A stretch of DNA of 62,174 bases from Pseudalkalibacillus berkeleyi. Its GTDB lineage: Bacteria > Bacillota > Bacilli > Bacillales > Fictibacillaceae. The notes beneath the pieces are model-generated. The model was given only the letters and a program-made list of their open reading frames with translations. It ran no database searches and was not told the origin of the DNA. Shown here piece by piece: positions 31,263 to 42,484 of this stretch. The DNA lies in contig NZ_JAKIJS010000004.1 of assembly GCF_021608225.1 (NCBI RefSeq), positions 1 through 62,174 on the forward strand, read 5' to 3'. The position numbers and the translations under genes are program-made. The stretch's first letter is position 1, and each line of letters starts with the position of its first letter.

Positions 31263-34200
31263 TTAATCTTGTGTAACGAGTTCTTCTGTAACAACTGCTT
31301 CCTCGTTGGATTCTGCTTCTGACTCATCACCGTGTGCAACGATATTTCGATAACGTGACATACCGGTTCCTGCAGGTACAAGCTTACCGATAATAACGTT
31401 CTCTTTCAAGCCGAGTAACTCGTCACGCTTCCCTTTAATTGCTGCATCCGTAAGGACACGCGTTGTTTCTTGGAAGGAAGCAGCAGATAAGAATGACTCA
31501 GTTTCAAGTGATGCTTTCGTAATACCGAGTAAGATTGGACGTCCTGTTGCCGGTTGACCAGCTTTAAGGAGTACGCCTGTATTCACGTCTGTGAAGTTGT
31601 TGATATCAACAAGTGATCCAGGTAGTACATTCGTGTCTCCAGCTTCGATCACTCGGATCTTACGCATCATTTGACGAACCATTACTTCGACGTGCTTATC
31701 TCCGATTTCTACCCCTTGCATTCGGTATACTTTCTGCACTTCACGTAACAAGTAGTTTTGTACCGCGTCGACACCAGATACTTTCATCAGTTCTTTCGGA
31801 TCGATTGAACCTTCTGTAAGCTCTTGGCCGGCAACGATTTGATCGTCAACTTTTACTTTAATACGTGCGCCATAAGGAATCGTATAGTTTCGCGCTTCTG
31901 CTTCACCTTGAACAGTGATTTCGCGCTTTTCTTTCACTTCGTTAATGCCTGTAACCGTACCGTCAATTTCAGAAATAACAGCCTGACCTTTCGGGTTACG
32001 TGCTTCAAACAATTCTTGGATACGCGGTAGACCTTGTGTAATATCATCTCCGGCAACTCCACCAGTATGGAATGTACGCATCGTAAGCTGTGTACCCGGC
32101 TCACCAATTGACTGAGCAGCGATGATTCCAACAGCTTCTCCAACTTCCACTTCTGTACCAGTAGCAAGGTTACGTCCATAACATAATTTACATACACCGT
32201 GACGTGTATTACATGTAAACGCTGAACGGATTACAACCTCTTCAATGCCTAAGTCAATAATTTCTTTTGCGATATCCTCTGTAATCAATTCGTTTCGCTT
32301 GATGACGACATCTCCATTTTCAGGATGTTGGATTGTCTTAAATGCAACACGTCCAATGAGGCGTTCTTCAAGCGGTTCAATGATTTCATTACCTTCTTTA
32401 ATCGATTTAACTGTAAGACCTCGGTCAGTTCCGCAATCGCGTTCACGGACGATTACATCTTGTGCAACGTCTACGAGACGACGAGTCAAGTAACCTGAGT
32501 CAGCAGTCTTAAGTGCAGTATCGGCAAGACCTTTACGCGCACCATGCGTCGAAATAAAGTATTCAAGAACCGTTAGTCCTTCACGGAAACTTGATTTGAT
32601 CGGAAGTTCGATGATTCGACCAGCCGGGTTAGCCATTAGTCCACGCATTCCAGCAAGCTGAGTGAAGTTTGATGCGTTACCACGGGCACCTGAATCACTC
32701 ATCATGTAAATCGGGTTATGCACGTCTAAGGATCCCATCAGTTTTTCTTGAATAACATCTTTCGCATTACTCCAAATTGCGATGATGCGATCATAACGTT
32801 CTTCTTCAGTAATTAAACCACGGCGGAATTGTTGCATAACCTTCGTTACTTTAACTTCCGCTTCTTCAATGATTTCTTTCTTCTCAGCTAGTACGACGAT
32901 ATCAGAGACACCAACAGTGATACCAGCTTTTGTTGCATATTTAAATCCTAGGTCCTTCATACGGTCAAGCATCTTAGAAGTTTCAGTGATCTTAAATCGC
33001 TTGAATACTTCCGCAATGATATTCCCTAAAATTCCTTTTTTGAATGGTGTAATCGGCTCGCGTTTCTTGAGTTCCTCTTTTAAATCAACAGTTGGGTCGA
33101 TGAAATATTTCTCAGGAGTCGCAACTTCTAAGTTATATTGAGTCGGCTCGTTAATATAAGGGAATGACGGAGGTAAGATTTCATTGAAAATCAATTTACC
33201 AACCGTTGTTACCAATAATTTGCGATTTTGCTCCTCAGTAAATGATCCTTTACCGAGTGCTTTTGCCGGTATTGCAATTCGCGTATGCAAATGTACATAT
33301 CCGTTATGGTATGCAGTGATTGCTTCGTTCGAATCGTTAACAATCATTCCTTCACCGATTGCGTTTTCACGCTCAAGTGTCAGGTAATAGTTACCTAGTA
33401 CCATATCTTGTGATGGTGTAACAACTGGCTTACCATCCTTCGGGTTTAGAATGTTCTGTGCTGCTAACATAAGCAGGCGTGCTTCAGCTTGTGCTTCAGC
33501 AGATAGTGGTACGTGGACCGCCATTTGGTCACCGTCAAAGTCAGCGTTATACGCAGTACATACGAGTGGGTGAAGACGAATAGCGCGTCCTTCTACCAAT
33601 GTAGGTTCAAATGCTTGAATACCTAGTCGGTGAAGAGTAGGAGCTCGGTTTAATAGGACTGGATGTTCTCGAATGACTTCTTCAAGTACGTCCCAAACCT
33701 CTGGTTGAACACGTTCAACTTTGCGTTTAGCACTCTTAATGTTATGCGCTAAACCTTTACTCACTAGCTCCTTCATGACGAATGGTTTAAACAACTCAAG
33801 CGCCATTTCTTTCGGTAAACCACATTGGTACATTTTCAAGTTTGGACCTACAACGATAACAGAACGTCCTGAATAGTCGACACGTTTACCGAGTAAGTTT
33901 TGACGGAAACGTCCTTGTTTACCTTTCAACATGTGAGAAAGGGACTTCAATGGGCGATTTCCTGGTCCAGTAACTGGTCGTCCACGACGGCCATTGTCAA
34001 TCAAAGCATCTACTGCTTCTTGTAGCATACGCTTTTCGTTCTGAACGATAATATTCGGTGCACCAAGGTCTAATAAACGCTTAAGGCGATTATTACGGTT
34101 GATTACACGACGATACAAGTCGTTCAAGTCGGAAGTAGCGAAACGCCCTCCATCCAATTGAACCATCGGACGTAACTCTGGTGGTATAACCGGAAGTACT

Positions 34201-34886
34201 TCAAGGATCATCCAAGAAGTAAGGTTTCCAGAATGGCGAAATGCTTCTAAGACTTCAAGACGCTTGATTGCTCGTGTACGTCTTTGTCCTTGAGCAGTCT
34301 TTAGCTCTTCTTTAAGCGCTGCAACTTCTTTATCAAGGTCGATATCTTGTAAAAGCTTCTTAATGGATTCTGCACCCATAGATGCACTGAATCCTTGCCC
34401 GTATTTTTCACGATAGGAACGGAATTCCTTCTCGGATAATAATTGTTTTCTCTCAAGCGGAGTCTCACCAGGATCTGTCACGACCCAAGAAGCAAAATAA
34501 ATGACTTCTTCTAGTGCTCTCGGTGACATATCCAGTACAAGACCCATTCTGCTTGGGATTCCCTTGAAGTACCAGATGTGAGAAACAGGAGCAGCAAGCT
34601 CGATGTGACCCATGCGTTCACGTCGAACTTTCGCTCTCGTTACTTCAACACCACAGCGGTCACAAACAACGCCCTTATAACGGACGCGTTTGTATTTACC
34701 ACAGTGACATTCCCAGTCTTTTTGGGGACCAAATATTCTTTCGCAGAAAAGCCCGTCTTTCTCTGGCTTTAACGTACGATAATTAATTGTTTCGGGTTTC
34801 TTGACTTCACCACGTGACCAAGAACGGATCTTATCTGGTGAAGCAAGACCTATTTTCATATACTCAAAATTATTTACATCGATCAA
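31263..34886 (-). CDS. rpoC: DNA-directed RNA polymerase beta' subunit
   Basis: 1207 residues from a TTG start (34884–34886) with GGGAGGT upstream. Zinc-ribbon Cys-x-Cys…Cys-x2-Cys near residues 60–80, the catalytic Asn-Ala-Asp-Phe-Asp-Gly-Asp motif, and the second zinc cluster (Cys-Gly-Thr-Asp…Cys-Lys-Leu-Cys). About eight residues longer than B. subtilis, mostly at the acidic C-terminus. 35 bases after rpoB. Confidence 0.99.
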   Translation of the reverse strand: MIDVNNFEYMKIGLASPDKIRSWSRGEVKKPETINYRTLKPEKDGLFCERIFGPQKDWECHCGKYKRVRYKGVVCDRCGVEVTRAKVRRERMGHIELAAPVSHIWYFKGIPSRMGLVLDMSPRALEEVIYFASWVVTDPGETPLERKQLLSEKEFRSYREKYGQGFSASMGAESIKKLLQDIDLDKEVAALKEELKTAQGQRRTRAIKRLEVLEAFRHSGNLTSWMILEVLPVIPPELRPMVQLDGGRFATSDLNDLYRRVINRNNRLKRLLDLGAPNIIVQNEKRMLQEAVDALIDNGRRGRPVTGPGNRPLKSLSHMLKGKQGRFRQNLLGKRVDYSGRSVIVVGPNLKMYQCGLPKEMALELFKPFVMKELVSKGLAHNIKSAKRKVERVQPEVWDVLEEVIREHPVLLNRAPTLHRLGIQAFEPTLVEGRAIRLHPLVCTAYNADFDGDQMAVHVPLSAEAQAEARLLMLAAQNILNPKDGKPVVTPSQDMVLGNYYLTLERENAIGEGMIVNDSNEAITAYHNGYVHLHTRIAIPAKALGKGSFTEEQNRKLLVTTVGKLIFNEILPPSFPYINEPTQYNLEVATPEKYFIDPTVDLKEELKKREPITPFKKGILGNIIAEVFKRFKITETSKMLDRMKDLGFKYATKAGITVGVSDIVVLAEKKEIIEEAEVKVTKVMQQFRRGLITEEERYDRIIAIWSNAKDVIQEKLMGSLDVHNPIYMMSDSGARGNASNFTQLAGMRGLMANPAGRIIELPIKSSFREGLTVLEYFISTHGARKGLADTALKTADSGYLTRRLVDVAQDVIVRERDCGTDRGLTVKSIKEGNEIIEPLEERLIGRVAFKTIQHPENGDVVIKRNELITEDIAKEIIDLGIEEVVIRSAFTCNTRHGVCKLCYGRNLATGTEVEVGEAVGIIAAQSIGEPGTQLTMRTFHTGGVAGDDITQGLPRIQELFEARNPKGQAVISEIDGTVTGINEVKEKREITVQGEAEARNYTIPYGARIKVKVDDQIVAGQELTEGSIDPKELMKVSGVDAVQNYLLREVQKVYRMQGVEIGDKHVEVMVRQMMRKIRVIEAGDTNVLPGSLVDINNFTDVNTGVLLKAGQPATGRPILLGITKASLETESFLSAASFQETTRVLTDAAIKGKRDELLGLKENVIIGKLVPAGTGMSRYRNIVAHGDESEAESNEEAVVTEELVTQD

Positions 34887-34921
34887 GGGGTCTACCTCCC
34901 TTATGATATGCTGCTATACCC

Positions 34922-37900
34922 TTATTCACCGACGGATTGGGTCTCTACGTTCAAGTTCAGTTTGTCGTTCGTGTTTTCCTCGTCTTCATCAATCTCACGC
35001 ATTTCGATTTCTTCTTCGTCTTTTGTGAGCATCTTGACATCCATTCCGAGACTTTGAAGCTCTTTAATCAAGACTTTGAATGACTCCGGAACACCTGGTT
35101 CTGGAACGTTTTCGCCTTTAACAATCGCTTCGTAAGTTTTCACACGGCCAACAACATCGTCAGATTTGACAGTGAGAATTTCTTGGAGTGTATAAGCTGC
35201 ACCATAGGCTTCAAGTGCCCAAACCTCCATCTCACCGAAACGTTGTCCTCCGAATTGCGCTTTACCACCGAGTGGTTGTTGCGTTACAAGTGAGTAAGGT
35301 CCGGTAGAACGAGCGTGAAGCTTATCGTCTACCATGTGAGCAAGCTTGATCATATACATAACACCGACAGAGATTCGGTTATCAAACGGTTCACCTGTAC
35401 GACCATCGTATAGAACAGTTTTTCCATCTCGTGATAGGCCTGCTTCGTCTAATGTTGCCCAAACATCTTCTTCACGTGCACCATCAAATACTGGTGTAGC
35501 CATATGAAGGTTCAGTTCTCTAGCTGCCATTCCAAGGTGTAGCTCTAACACCTGTCCGATATTCATACGTGATGGTACCCCTAGAGGGTTCAACATGATA
35601 TCGATTGGTGTGCCATCAGGTAGGTAAGGCATGTCTTCCTCAGGAAGAATCCTAGAAATTACACCTTTGTTACCGTGACGACCGGCCATTTTATCGCCTT
35701 CATGAATCTTACGCTTCTGAACGATATAAGCGCGTACTAATTGGTTAACACCAGGAGGTAATTCATCTCCATCTTCACGGTTAAACACTTTCACGTCATG
35801 GACGATTCCATCTCCACCGTGAGGCACTCGTAATGATGTATCTCTTACTTCACGTGCCTTTTCACCGAAGATCGCATGAAGTAGACGTTCTTCTGCAGTC
35901 AATTCTGTTACACCTTTTGGCGTAACTTTACCGACAAGGATATCTCCGTCTTTTACTTCAGCACCTACTCGAATAATTCCACGTTCGTCAAGATTTTTAA
36001 GTGCATCTTCACCAACATTCGGAATATCACGAGTGATTTCTTCTGGTCCAAGCTTAGTATCTCGGGCTTCTGATTCATACTCTTCAATGTGAATTGAAGT
36101 GTAAACATCATCTTTCACGAGACGCTCACTCATGATTACTGCATCCTCGTAGTTATAACCATCCCAGGTCATAAATCCTACAACGACGTTTCTACCAAGT
36201 GCTAGCTCGCCTTTTTCCATTGAAGGTCCGTCTGCAAGGATTTCACCTTTTGTTACACGATCACCTTCACTAACGATAGGGCGTTGGTTATAACACGTTC
36301 CTTGGTTGGAACGAATAAATTTCATCATATTGTATCGGTCAAGATCGCCTTTCACTTCTTTACCGTCAACCATTTCTATACGACGGACATATACGCGAGC
36401 AGCAGATACTTTCTCGACAATACCTTCATACTTATTAATTACGGCAGCTCCTGAGTCTTTAGCAGATACGTGCTCCATACCTGTTCCAATTACTGGAGAC
36501 TCCGGTACCATCAATGGTACTGCCTGACGTTGCATGTTCGCTCCCATCAATGCTCGGTTAGAGTCATCGTTTTCAAGGAAAGGAATACATGCTGTTGCAG
36601 CAGATACAACTTGCTTTGGTGAAACGTCCATGTAATCGATTTTGTCACGCTTGGCAATCGTGTTTTGATCACGATAACGCGCGATGACTTCATCATCTAT
36701 GAATGAACCATCATCAGCAAGCTTTGCGTTTGCTTGTGCAACGACATAGTTGTCTTGCTCATCTGCGGTCAAGTAATCAATTTGCTCCGTTACTTTACCT
36801 GTTTCAGGATCCACACGTCGATATGGTGTCTCAATGAACCCATATTCGTTCACTTTCGCGTAACTTGAAAGTGAGTTAATCAGTCCAATGTTTGGACCTT
36901 CCGGTGTTTCAATCGGACACATACGACCATAGTGAGAATAATGGACGTCACGTACTTCGAAACCAGCACGTTCACGCGTTAAACCACCTGGTCCTAGTGC
37001 AGATAAACGTCTTTTATGAGTTAGCTCTGCCAACGGATTCGTCTGATCCATAAATTGAGAGAGCTGCGAACTTCCGAAGAACTCTTTAATGGAAGCAATA
37101 ACCGGTCGAATATTGATGAGAGCCTGTGGCGTAATCGAATTCGTATCTTGAATTGACATACGTTCACGTACTACACGCTCCATACGAGATAATCCGATAC
37201 GGAATTGGTTTTGTAATAGTTCTCCAACTGAACGAAGACGACGGTTCCCTAAATGATCAATGTCATCTGTGAGACCGACTCCGTGTAGAAGGTTAAAGAA
37301 ATAGTTAATGGAAGCGATGATATCGGCCGGTGTGATATTCTTCACTTTACGGTCGATCTGTCCATTTCCAATAACATTGATTACCTGATCTGTTTCACCT
37401 TCAACTGGAGAATATATTTTAATAGACTGAAGACGAATTGTTTCATCTTCAATAACCCCACCAGCTGGCGTTACTTCTTTATAAGCATCTTGATTTTCAA
37501 GCATTGGTAAAATACGCTCTAATAATCGACGATCAAGTACCGTTCCTTCTTCTGCGATAATTTCACCCGTTTCAGGGTCAGCAATCGTTTCAGCTAAACG
37601 CTGATTGAAAAGACGGTTCTTAATATGAAGCTTTTTGTTAATCTTATAGCGCCCAACATTTGCTAAATCATAGCGCTTCGGATCAAAGAAGCGAGAATCT
37701 AATAGACTTTTAGCGTTATCAACTGTAGGGGGTTCTCCTGGACGTAAACGCTCATAAATTTCAAGAAGCGCTTTTTCAGTACCTTCAGTGTTATCTTTTT
37801 CAAGAGAATTGCGAAGATACTCATCTTCACCTAGCAAATCGATGATTTCTTGATCAGAACCGAATCCTAATGCACGCAACAAGACCGTTACTGGTATCTT

Positions 37901-38464
37901 ACGAGTACGGTCGATTCGAACATGCACGACATCTTTCGCATCCGTTTCAAGTTCTAACCATGCTCCTCGGTTTGGTATAACCGTAGCTGTGAAACCTCTC
38001 TTGCCGTTTTTGTCCAATTTTTTGTTATAATATACGCTCGGTGATCGGACGAGCTGCGAAACAATTACGCGTTCTGCTCCATTGATCACGAATGTACCTG
38101 TGTCTGTCATAAGAGGGAAATCCCCCATGAAGACCTCTTGTTCTTTCACTTCGCCCGTTTCTTTGTTAATCAGACGAACTTTAACGCGAAGCGGCGCCGC
38201 ATATGTGACGTCTCTTTCTTTGGACTCCTCGAAGGAATACTTAGGCTCTCCTAAACTATAATCGATAAATTCAAGCACCAAGTTACCCGTGAAATCCTCA
38301 ATCGGAGAAATGTCGTGAAACATCTCTCTCAAACCCTCATCAAGAAACCATTGATAGGAGGAAGTTTGGATTTCAATGAGATTTGGAAGTTCCAAAACTT
38401 CATTAATTCTTGCATAGCTTCTCCGTTGGCGGTGGCGTCCAAACTGAATGAGTTGACCTGTCAA
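34922..38464 (-). CDS. rpoB: DNA-directed RNA polymerase beta subunit
   Basis: About 1180 residues. The TTG at 38464 is chosen since GAGGGG lies eight bases upstream and the start then matches B. subtilis; a GTG at 38473 overlaps that site. The rifampicin-binding region ([10 protein letters not shown]…His-Lys-Arg-Arg-Leu-Ser-Ala-Leu) has sensitive-type residues. The C-terminus is acidic, as in firmicutes. Preceded by a long structured leader. Confidence 0.98.
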   Translation of the reverse strand: MTGQLIQFGRHRQRRSYARINEVLELPNLIEIQTSSYQWFLDEGLREMFHDISPIEDFTGNLVLEFIDYSLGEPKYSFEESKERDVTYAAPLRVKVRLINKETGEVKEQEVFMGDFPLMTDTGTFVINGAERVIVSQLVRSPSVYYNKKLDKNGKRGFTATVIPNRGAWLELETDAKDVVHVRIDRTRKIPVTVLLRALGFGSDQEIIDLLGEDEYLRNSLEKDNTEGTEKALLEIYERLRPGEPPTVDNAKSLLDSRFFDPKRYDLANVGRYKINKKLHIKNRLFNQRLAETIADPETGEIIAEEGTVLDRRLLERILPMLENQDAYKEVTPAGGVIEDETIRLQSIKIYSPVEGETDQVINVIGNGQIDRKVKNITPADIIASINYFFNLLHGVGLTDDIDHLGNRRLRSVGELLQNQFRIGLSRMERVVRERMSIQDTNSITPQALINIRPVIASIKEFFGSSQLSQFMDQTNPLAELTHKRRLSALGPGGLTRERAGFEVRDVHYSHYGRMCPIETPEGPNIGLINSLSSYAKVNEYGFIETPYRRVDPETGKVTEQIDYLTADEQDNYVVAQANAKLADDGSFIDDEVIARYRDQNTIAKRDKIDYMDVSPKQVVSAATACIPFLENDDSNRALMGANMQRQAVPLMVPESPVIGTGMEHVSAKDSGAAVINKYEGIVEKVSAARVYVRRIEMVDGKEVKGDLDRYNMMKFIRSNQGTCYNQRPIVSEGDRVTKGEILADGPSMEKGELALGRNVVVGFMTWDGYNYEDAVIMSERLVKDDVYTSIHIEEYESEARDTKLGPEEITRDIPNVGEDALKNLDERGIIRVGAEVKDGDILVGKVTPKGVTELTAEERLLHAIFGEKAREVRDTSLRVPHGGDGIVHDVKVFNREDGDELPPGVNQLVRAYIVQKRKIHEGDKMAGRHGNKGVISRILPEEDMPYLPDGTPIDIMLNPLGVPSRMNIGQVLELHLGMAARELNLHMATPVFDGAREEDVWATLDEAGLSRDGKTVLYDGRTGEPFDNRISVGVMYMIKLAHMVDDKLHARSTGPYSLVTQQPLGGKAQFGGQRFGEMEVWALEAYGAAYTLQEILTVKSDDVVGRVKTYEAIVKGENVPEPGVPESFKVLIKELQSLGMDVKMLTKDEEEIEMREIDEDEENTNDKLNLNVETQSVGE

Positions 38465-38900
38465 CTGATTCACCCCTCAAATCCAGCATAGTATCGTCAT
38501 GCAACTAGTTATTTAGAAATAACTAGAATAAAAACATAGCATACACCATTGCTTGTGGTGCATACTTATATCTTACATCTCCAATCATACGATTGATCCT
38601 AGTTGTTTAAATTCTACTAGAACCTCGATATGTATTAGAGAAAAAGAAAAACTTGGCTAATGCCAAGCTAAAAAAGCGGCAATAGCCTAAACTCCTAAAG
38701 GCTGATCCTAAAGGCTCTTGCACTAAATCTTTGAAAGTAGTTCATTTACAACTTTCATAAGGTGCAAAAAGAAAAAAGGGTCATTCAACCTCATTTTTCC
38801 CAAATAAACAAATGATTATACTATTTTTCCCTCATTGTTTAATTTTTATCCGCTTTTAACGTAAAAATCAAACAAATGAAAATACACGTATCTTTGGCAT
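38465..38900 (-). promoter_or_regulatory. rpoB 5' leader, about 435 nt, structured
   Basis: Between the promoter and the rpoB start. In transcription order it contains a nested hairpin (TTGCAC / GTGCAA enclosing GAAAGT / ACTTTC, 38718–38767), an 11-base direct repeat (38693–38703 and 38706–38716), a segment 38678–38687 that can pair with the terminator's 38655–38664, and the terminator at 38641–38667. It looks like an attenuator; no ligand or protein can be assigned. Confidence 0.5.
38641..38667 (-). terminator. intrinsic terminator inside the rpoB leader
   Basis: CTTGGC / GCCAAG with loop ATTA (38652–38667), followed on the minus strand by TTTTTCTTTTT. It lies roughly 230 nt after the predicted transcription start and about 180 nt before the rpoB start codon. 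Confidence 0.75.
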
Positions 38901-38906
38901 TTTATA

Positions 38907-38935
38907 ATAATACCATAGACCCAAATTTGAGTCAA
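38907..38935 (-). promoter_or_regulatory. sigma-A promoter of rpoB-rpoC
   Basis: TTGACT at 38930–38935, 17-base spacer, TATTAT at 38907–38912 with an extended -10 TG. The -35 overlaps the rsmC stop codon. Confidence 0.82.
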
Positions 38936-39534
38936 CTTTTTTTCGAACGGATGATAAAGTAACCTTTTTTGCGCTCCACCACATCAACTTCATCAAAAAT
39001 AGATTCCAGTTTCTCTATTGCCGAAGGAGCACCTTGTTTCTTTTGAATGACGATCCAAAGCTCTCCGCCCGGTAATAAGTGTGTATGGGCTTGTTCGAAA
39101 ATAGCGTGTACAACATCCTTCCCCGCACGAATGGGTGGGTTTGTAAGAATAGCATGATAATTCGACTTCGTAACATTTTCAAATAAGTTACTCTGAAAAA
39201 TATCTACATTAGCAATTTGGTTTCTACGTGCATTGTCTTTTGAAAGTTGTATGGCTCGTTCATTCACATCTACCATCGTAATTTCAGCTTTCGGATAACT
39301 AGCAGCAAGGGCTAACCCAATCGGACCATACCCACAGCCCATATCCAAAATATTCACATCAACGTCCGTAGCTTCAAACGATTCGATTAATAATCTACTA
39401 CCAAAGTCGACTTCATTTTTAGAAAAAACGCCTGAGTCAGAGTAAAAACGAAACGTTTTCCCTTTTAACTCGAAAGCCCAGTCTTTCCGGTTGCTTTCTA
39501 CTGATGGTTTATTTGAGTAATAATGACTTCCCAT
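38932..39534 (-). CDS. ybxB: class I SAM methyltransferase, RsmC-like (YbxB)
   Basis: 200 residues (B. subtilis YbxB 201). SAM-binding Asp-Met-Gly-Cys-Gly-Tyr-Gly-Pro-Ile-Gly, Val-Asp-Val-Asn-Glu-Arg and catalytic Thr-Asn-Pro-Pro-Ile-Arg-Ala-Gly. RsmC relatives methylate guanine N2 in 16S rRNA; exact target here is inferred. ATG 39534 has GAGGAGAT upstream; a start at 39579 lacks a site. Between rplL and rpoB as in B. subtilis. Confidence 0.93.
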   Translation of the reverse strand: MGSHYYSNKPSVESNRKDWAFELKGKTFRFYSDSGVFSKNEVDFGSRLLIESFEATDVDVNILDMGCGYGPIGLALAASYPKAEITMVDVNERAIQLSKDNARRNQIANVDIFQSNLFENVTKSNYHAILTNPPIRAGKDVVHAIFEQAHTHLLPGGELWIVIQKKQGAPSAIEKLESIFDEVDVVERKKGYFIIRSKKS

Positions 39535-39647
39535 ATCGCCATCTCCTCGGATCACATTCATTATAGGAATATACATCATTCTTTATTGCACTTCTGCAAG
39601 TCGAATATACATCCGCTGATGAATAAGTGCAACAAATTAAAAGCCAA

Positions 39648-39744
39648 ATCGCCTTTTTCAGGTGCGTCAAGCGCTGGAGATTCCACAAAACAACACGACT
39701 TTGGTGTTATAAGGAATCGAAGCGACCTCGAGCATCTAGGCGAT
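39648..39744. repeat. hairpin-forming intergenic element between rplL and ybxB
   Basis: Nested arms: ATCGCCT / AGGCGAT (39648–39654, 39738–39744), GATTCC / GGAATC (39679–39684, 39713–39718) and AACAC / GTGTT (39692–39696, 39704–39708). Segments such as TAGCTCC, CTCGAGG and CCAGCGCTTG resemble a repeat I recall from many Bacillaceae spacers. Likely a decayed repeat copy. Confidence 0.55.
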
Positions 39745-39800
39745 GGAGCTAGAAATCTCTTCCGCACGCATCTAACTTCAAACTTTTTTAGTTATGCAAG

Positions 39801-39828
39801 AAAAAAAGCCCGCGTTTCACGCGAGCTT
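39801..39828 (-). terminator. rplJ-rplL terminator
   Basis: AAGCTCGCGT / ACGCGGGCTT with a three-base loop, one G·U pair, then a T-run on the minus strand. Separates rplJL from ybxB. Confidence 0.9.
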
Positions 39829-39887
39829 CTTTTGTTAGTTCATAATATCGGGGTTCAAAAGATCTAACTCTTTTGAAACAGCCTCTA

Positions 39888-40250
39888 TTACTTAAGTTCG
39901 ATTGACGCTCCAACTTCTTCAAGCTTAGATTTCATTTCTTCAGCTTCGTCTTTAGATACGCCTTCTTTAATTGGCTTAGGAGCTCCGTCTACTAATTCCT
40001 TAGCATCTTTAAGTCCAAGTCCAGTGATTTCACGTACTACCTTGATGACTTTGATCTTAGAAGATCCAGCACTTTCAAGGATTACGTCAAATTCAGATTT
40101 CTCTTCAGCAGCACCTTCACCAGCGCCTCCGCCTACAGCTACAGGAGCTGCAGCAGTTACTCCAAATTCTTCTTCGATTGCTTTTACTAGATCGTTAAGT
40201 TCTAGTACTGACATTTCTTTGATTGCTTCAATGATTTGTTCGTTACTCAT
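39888..40250 (-). CDS. rplL: 50S ribosomal protein L7/L12
   Basis: 120 residues: N-terminal dimer domain ([10 protein letters not shown]), Ala/Gly-rich hinge (about 34–50) and C-terminal domain with Lys-Ile-x-Val-Ile-Lys-Val-Val-Arg. Stalk protein that recruits translation factors. 71 bases after rplJ. Confidence 0.98.
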   Translation of the reverse strand: MSNEQIIEAIKEMSVLELNDLVKAIEEEFGVTAAAPVAVGGGAGEGAAEEKSEFDVILESAGSSKIKVIKVVREITGLGLKDAKELVDGAPKPIKEGVSKDEAEEMKSKLEEVGASIELK

Positions 40251-40321
40251 TGTGTAAAGCCTCCCTATTATTGTTTTAATTTTATTATATAAACGATTCG
40301 TTCAATCTGAAATTCAGATTC

Positions 40322-40819
40322 TTAAGCACCTTGCTCTTCTTTTTGATCAGCAACAGCCTTCGTAGCCAATGCGAAGTTGCGCATTGGTGCTTGAAGCACG
40401 CTAAGCAACATAGAAAGAAGTCCATCGCGTGATGGTAGTTCTGCAAGTGCTTTGATGTTTTCAACAGATGTGATTTGACCTTCAACCACACCAGCTTTGA
40501 TGACAAGTGCTTCATGTTCCTTAGAGAAATTGTTCAAAATCTTCGCCGGAGCTACAACTTCATCTTCACTGAAAGCGATCGCTGTAGGACCAACTAGAGT
40601 TTCGTTCAATTCGCTAAGTCCAGCTTCTTCAGCTGCACGACGAGTCATCGTGTTCTTGTATACCTTGAAAGTGACTCCTGCTTCACGAAGTTGCTTACGC
40701 AATTCAGTTACTTCAGAAACGTCAAGACCGCGGTAATCAACAAGAATTGTTGTTTTGCTGTTCTTCAACTGATCAGCAATGGTAGAAACAATTTGCTTCT
40801 TTTGTTCAAGTACGCTCAT
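40322..40819 (-). CDS. rplJ: 50S ribosomal protein L10
   Basis: 165 residues. Ile-Leu-Val-Asp-Tyr-Arg-Gly-Leu and Tyr-Lys-Asn-Thr-Met-Thr-Arg-Arg-Ala segments; helical C-terminus anchors L7/L12 dimers. L10(L12)n represses its own operon through the upstream leader in bacteria. Ribosome binding site AGGAGGTG. Confidence 0.98.
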   Translation of the reverse strand: MSVLEQKKQIVSTIADQLKNSKTTILVDYRGLDVSEVTELRKQLREAGVTFKVYKNTMTRRAAEEAGLSELNETLVGPTAIAFSEDEVVAPAKILNNFSKEHEALVIKAGVVEGQITSVENIKALAELPSRDGLLSMLLSVLQAPMRNFALATKAVADQKEEQGA

Positions 40820-40849
40820 TCTTACACCTCCTGTTATTTCATACCGTAG

Positions 40850-41000
40850 TGATTTTCATCATGTAAAAAGCCTTCATGTCTGTAGACATGAAGGCGTAGT
40901 GTTAAAATCATAGCAATGTATGAAATCCCAACACACCTCGGCAGGTTATTAAGCGATTTCTCGCACCTACTGTCTACGGTATGACCTATTCAATTTCCGA
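40850..41000 (-). promoter_or_regulatory. L10 leader RNA with terminator
   Basis: Leader of about 150 nt between the promoter and rplJ. A perfect hairpin GCCTTCATGTC / GACATGAAGGC followed by five T (40865–40895) forms a terminator-like element; upstream sequence with AATAACCTGCC and GGTGTGTTGGG segments is in the position of the Bacillus L10 leader (autoregulation by L10). Confidence 0.75.
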
Positions 41001-41005
41001 TAGCA

Positions 41006-41035
41006 ATTATACCTCGGGAATCCTTAGAATGTCAA
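41006..41035 (-). promoter_or_regulatory. sigma-A promoter of rplJ-rplL
   Basis: TTGACA at 41030–41035, 18-base spacer, TATAAT at 41006–41011; it begins five bases after the rplA stop codon. Confidence 0.88.
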
Positions 41036-41039
41036 CAGC

Positions 41040-41738
41040 TTATTTTACGTTGAAGCTGTTTGGTGTAACTTTGATTCCAGGTCCCATTGTAGAAGCGATT
41101 GCGATGTTCTTGATATAAGTCCCTTTAGCTGCAGCTGGCTTAACTTTAATCAACGTGTCGATGATTGTAGTTAAGTTCTCAACAAGCTTTTCTTGATCGA
41201 AAGAAACTTTCCCGATTGGGCAGTGAACATTGCTTTGCTTGTCTACACGGTATTCTACTTTACCTGCTTTAATTTCTTGAACAGCTTTTTCTACTTCGAA
41301 AGTAACTGTTCCAGTTTTAGGGTTTGGCATCAAGCCTTTAGGTCCAAGAACACGACCAAGCTTACCAACTTCACCCATCATGTCAGGTGTTGCAACGATT
41401 ACGTCAAAGTCGAACCAACCTTGGTTGATTTTGTTGATGTAATCAGAATCTCCAACGAAGTCTGCTCCAGCAGCTTCCGCTTCTTTAGCTTTTTCGCCTT
41501 TAGCGAAAACGAGAACACGTTGTGTTTTACCAGTTCCATTAGGAAGTACAACTGCTCCACGTACTTGTTGGTCTGCTTTCTTAGGGTCAACCCCTAGACG
41601 TACTGCCACTTCAACTGTTTCATCAAAACTAGCTGGAGCCGCATTCTTTACAAGCTCGATTGCTTGAGTTGCATCATATTGAACGGAACGATCAACAAGC
41701 TTAGCAGCTTCTTGATACTTCTTTCCTTTATTAGCCAA
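41040..41738 (-). CDS. rplA: 50S ribosomal protein L1
   Basis: 232 residues, as in B. subtilis, from a TTG start (41736–41738) with AAGGAGG eight bases upstream. Upstream in-frame ATG at 41828 would add 30 residues from the spacer and is rejected. [11 protein letters not shown] and Gly-Lys-Val-Glu-Tyr-Arg-Val-Asp-Lys are diagnostic. Forms the L1 stalk. Confidence 0.97.
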   Translation of the reverse strand: MANKGKKYQEAAKLVDRSVQYDATQAIELVKNAAPASFDETVEVAVRLGVDPKKADQQVRGAVVLPNGTGKTQRVLVFAKGEKAKEAEAAGADFVGDSDYINKINQGWFDFDVIVATPDMMGEVGKLGRVLGPKGLMPNPKTGTVTFEVEKAVQEIKAGKVEYRVDKQSNVHCPIGKVSFDQEKLVENLTTIIDTLIKVKPAAAKGTYIKNIAIASTMGPGIKVTPNSFNVK

Positions 41739-41847
41739 TTTAATTTCCTCCTTAAGTGTGGTTTTTACGGAATATCCTCCCACTTTTGCGCTAATACAGC
41801 GCCATAAGAAAGGTTGCGAAGCTCGCAACCTTATGTGCTATGCATGA

Positions 41848-42273
41848 TTAGTCTTCGATTACAATACCCATGCTACGTGCAGTTCCTTCTACCATTCTCA
41901 TAGCAGAATCGACGCTTGCAGCATTTAGGTCAGGCATTTTCGTCTCAGCGATTTCTTTTACCTTATCACGCTTAACCGTCGCAACTTTATTGCGGTTCGG
42001 TTCTCCAGAACCTGACTCGATTCCTGCTGCTTTCTTCAACAATACAGCAGCTGGTGGAGTTTTTGTAATGAATGTAAATGAACGGTCTTCAAATACCGTA
42101 ATTTCAACCGGAATAATCATACCAGCTTGATCTGATGTACGAGCGTTAAACTCTTTACAGAATCCCATGATATTAACACCTGCTTGACCTAGTGCTGGTC
42201 CAACTGGTGGTGCTGGGTTAGCTTTCCCTGCTGGGATTTGCAACTTAACTACCTTAATTACCTTTTTAGCCAC
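41848..42273 (-). CDS. rplK: 50S ribosomal protein L11
   Basis: 141 residues from a GTG start (42273) with AAGGAGGT upstream. [17 protein letters not shown] with the thiostrepton-region prolines intact. L11 is needed for RelA activation and release-factor function. First gene of rplK-rplA. Confidence 0.98.
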   Translation of the reverse strand: MAKKVIKVVKLQIPAGKANPAPPVGPALGQAGVNIMGFCKEFNARTSDQAGMIIPVEITVFEDRSFTFITKTPPAAVLLKKAAGIESGSGEPNRNKVATVKRDKVKEIAETKMPDLNAASVDSAMRMVEGTARSMGIVIED

Positions 42274-42308
42274 GTGACACACCTCCTTAGTCCGTGATGT
42301 GGTCTATT

Positions 42309-42366
42309 GGGCTCTTTGGCCCTCCCACTCATAAAAACGAGCTTTCAATAGTGAAAGCTCCCCGTT
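42309..42366 (-). promoter_or_regulatory. rplK leader with early terminator-like hairpin
   Basis: AGCTTTCA / TGAAAGCT with AACG / CGTT extension and a five-T run (42333–42366) sits only about 20 nt after the predicted start site; a second hairpin GGGC / GCCC (42309–42322) follows. An attenuator is possible; alternatively it ends nusG transcripts. Confidence 0.55.
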
Positions 42367-42395
42367 TTGTTTATCGGGTTATTTCAAACATTAAA

Positions 42396-42424
42396 ATTCT
42401 ATCATTTCCAGCGGCATTTTACAA
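42396..42424 (-). promoter_or_regulatory. sigma-A promoter of rplK-rplA
   Basis: TTGTAA at 42419–42424, 17-base spacer, TAGAAT at 42396–42401. Confidence 0.75.
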
Positions 42425-42484
42425 GGTTTCTTTAAAATTTAACTGAAACGCATGAAAAAACAACGGGGGAATAGGAACAAATAC

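Noticed and set aside
39576-39767. 63-residue minus-strand open frame between rplL and ybxB
   Set aside because: Lies on the hairpin-forming repeat; no ribosome binding site and no recognisable similarity.
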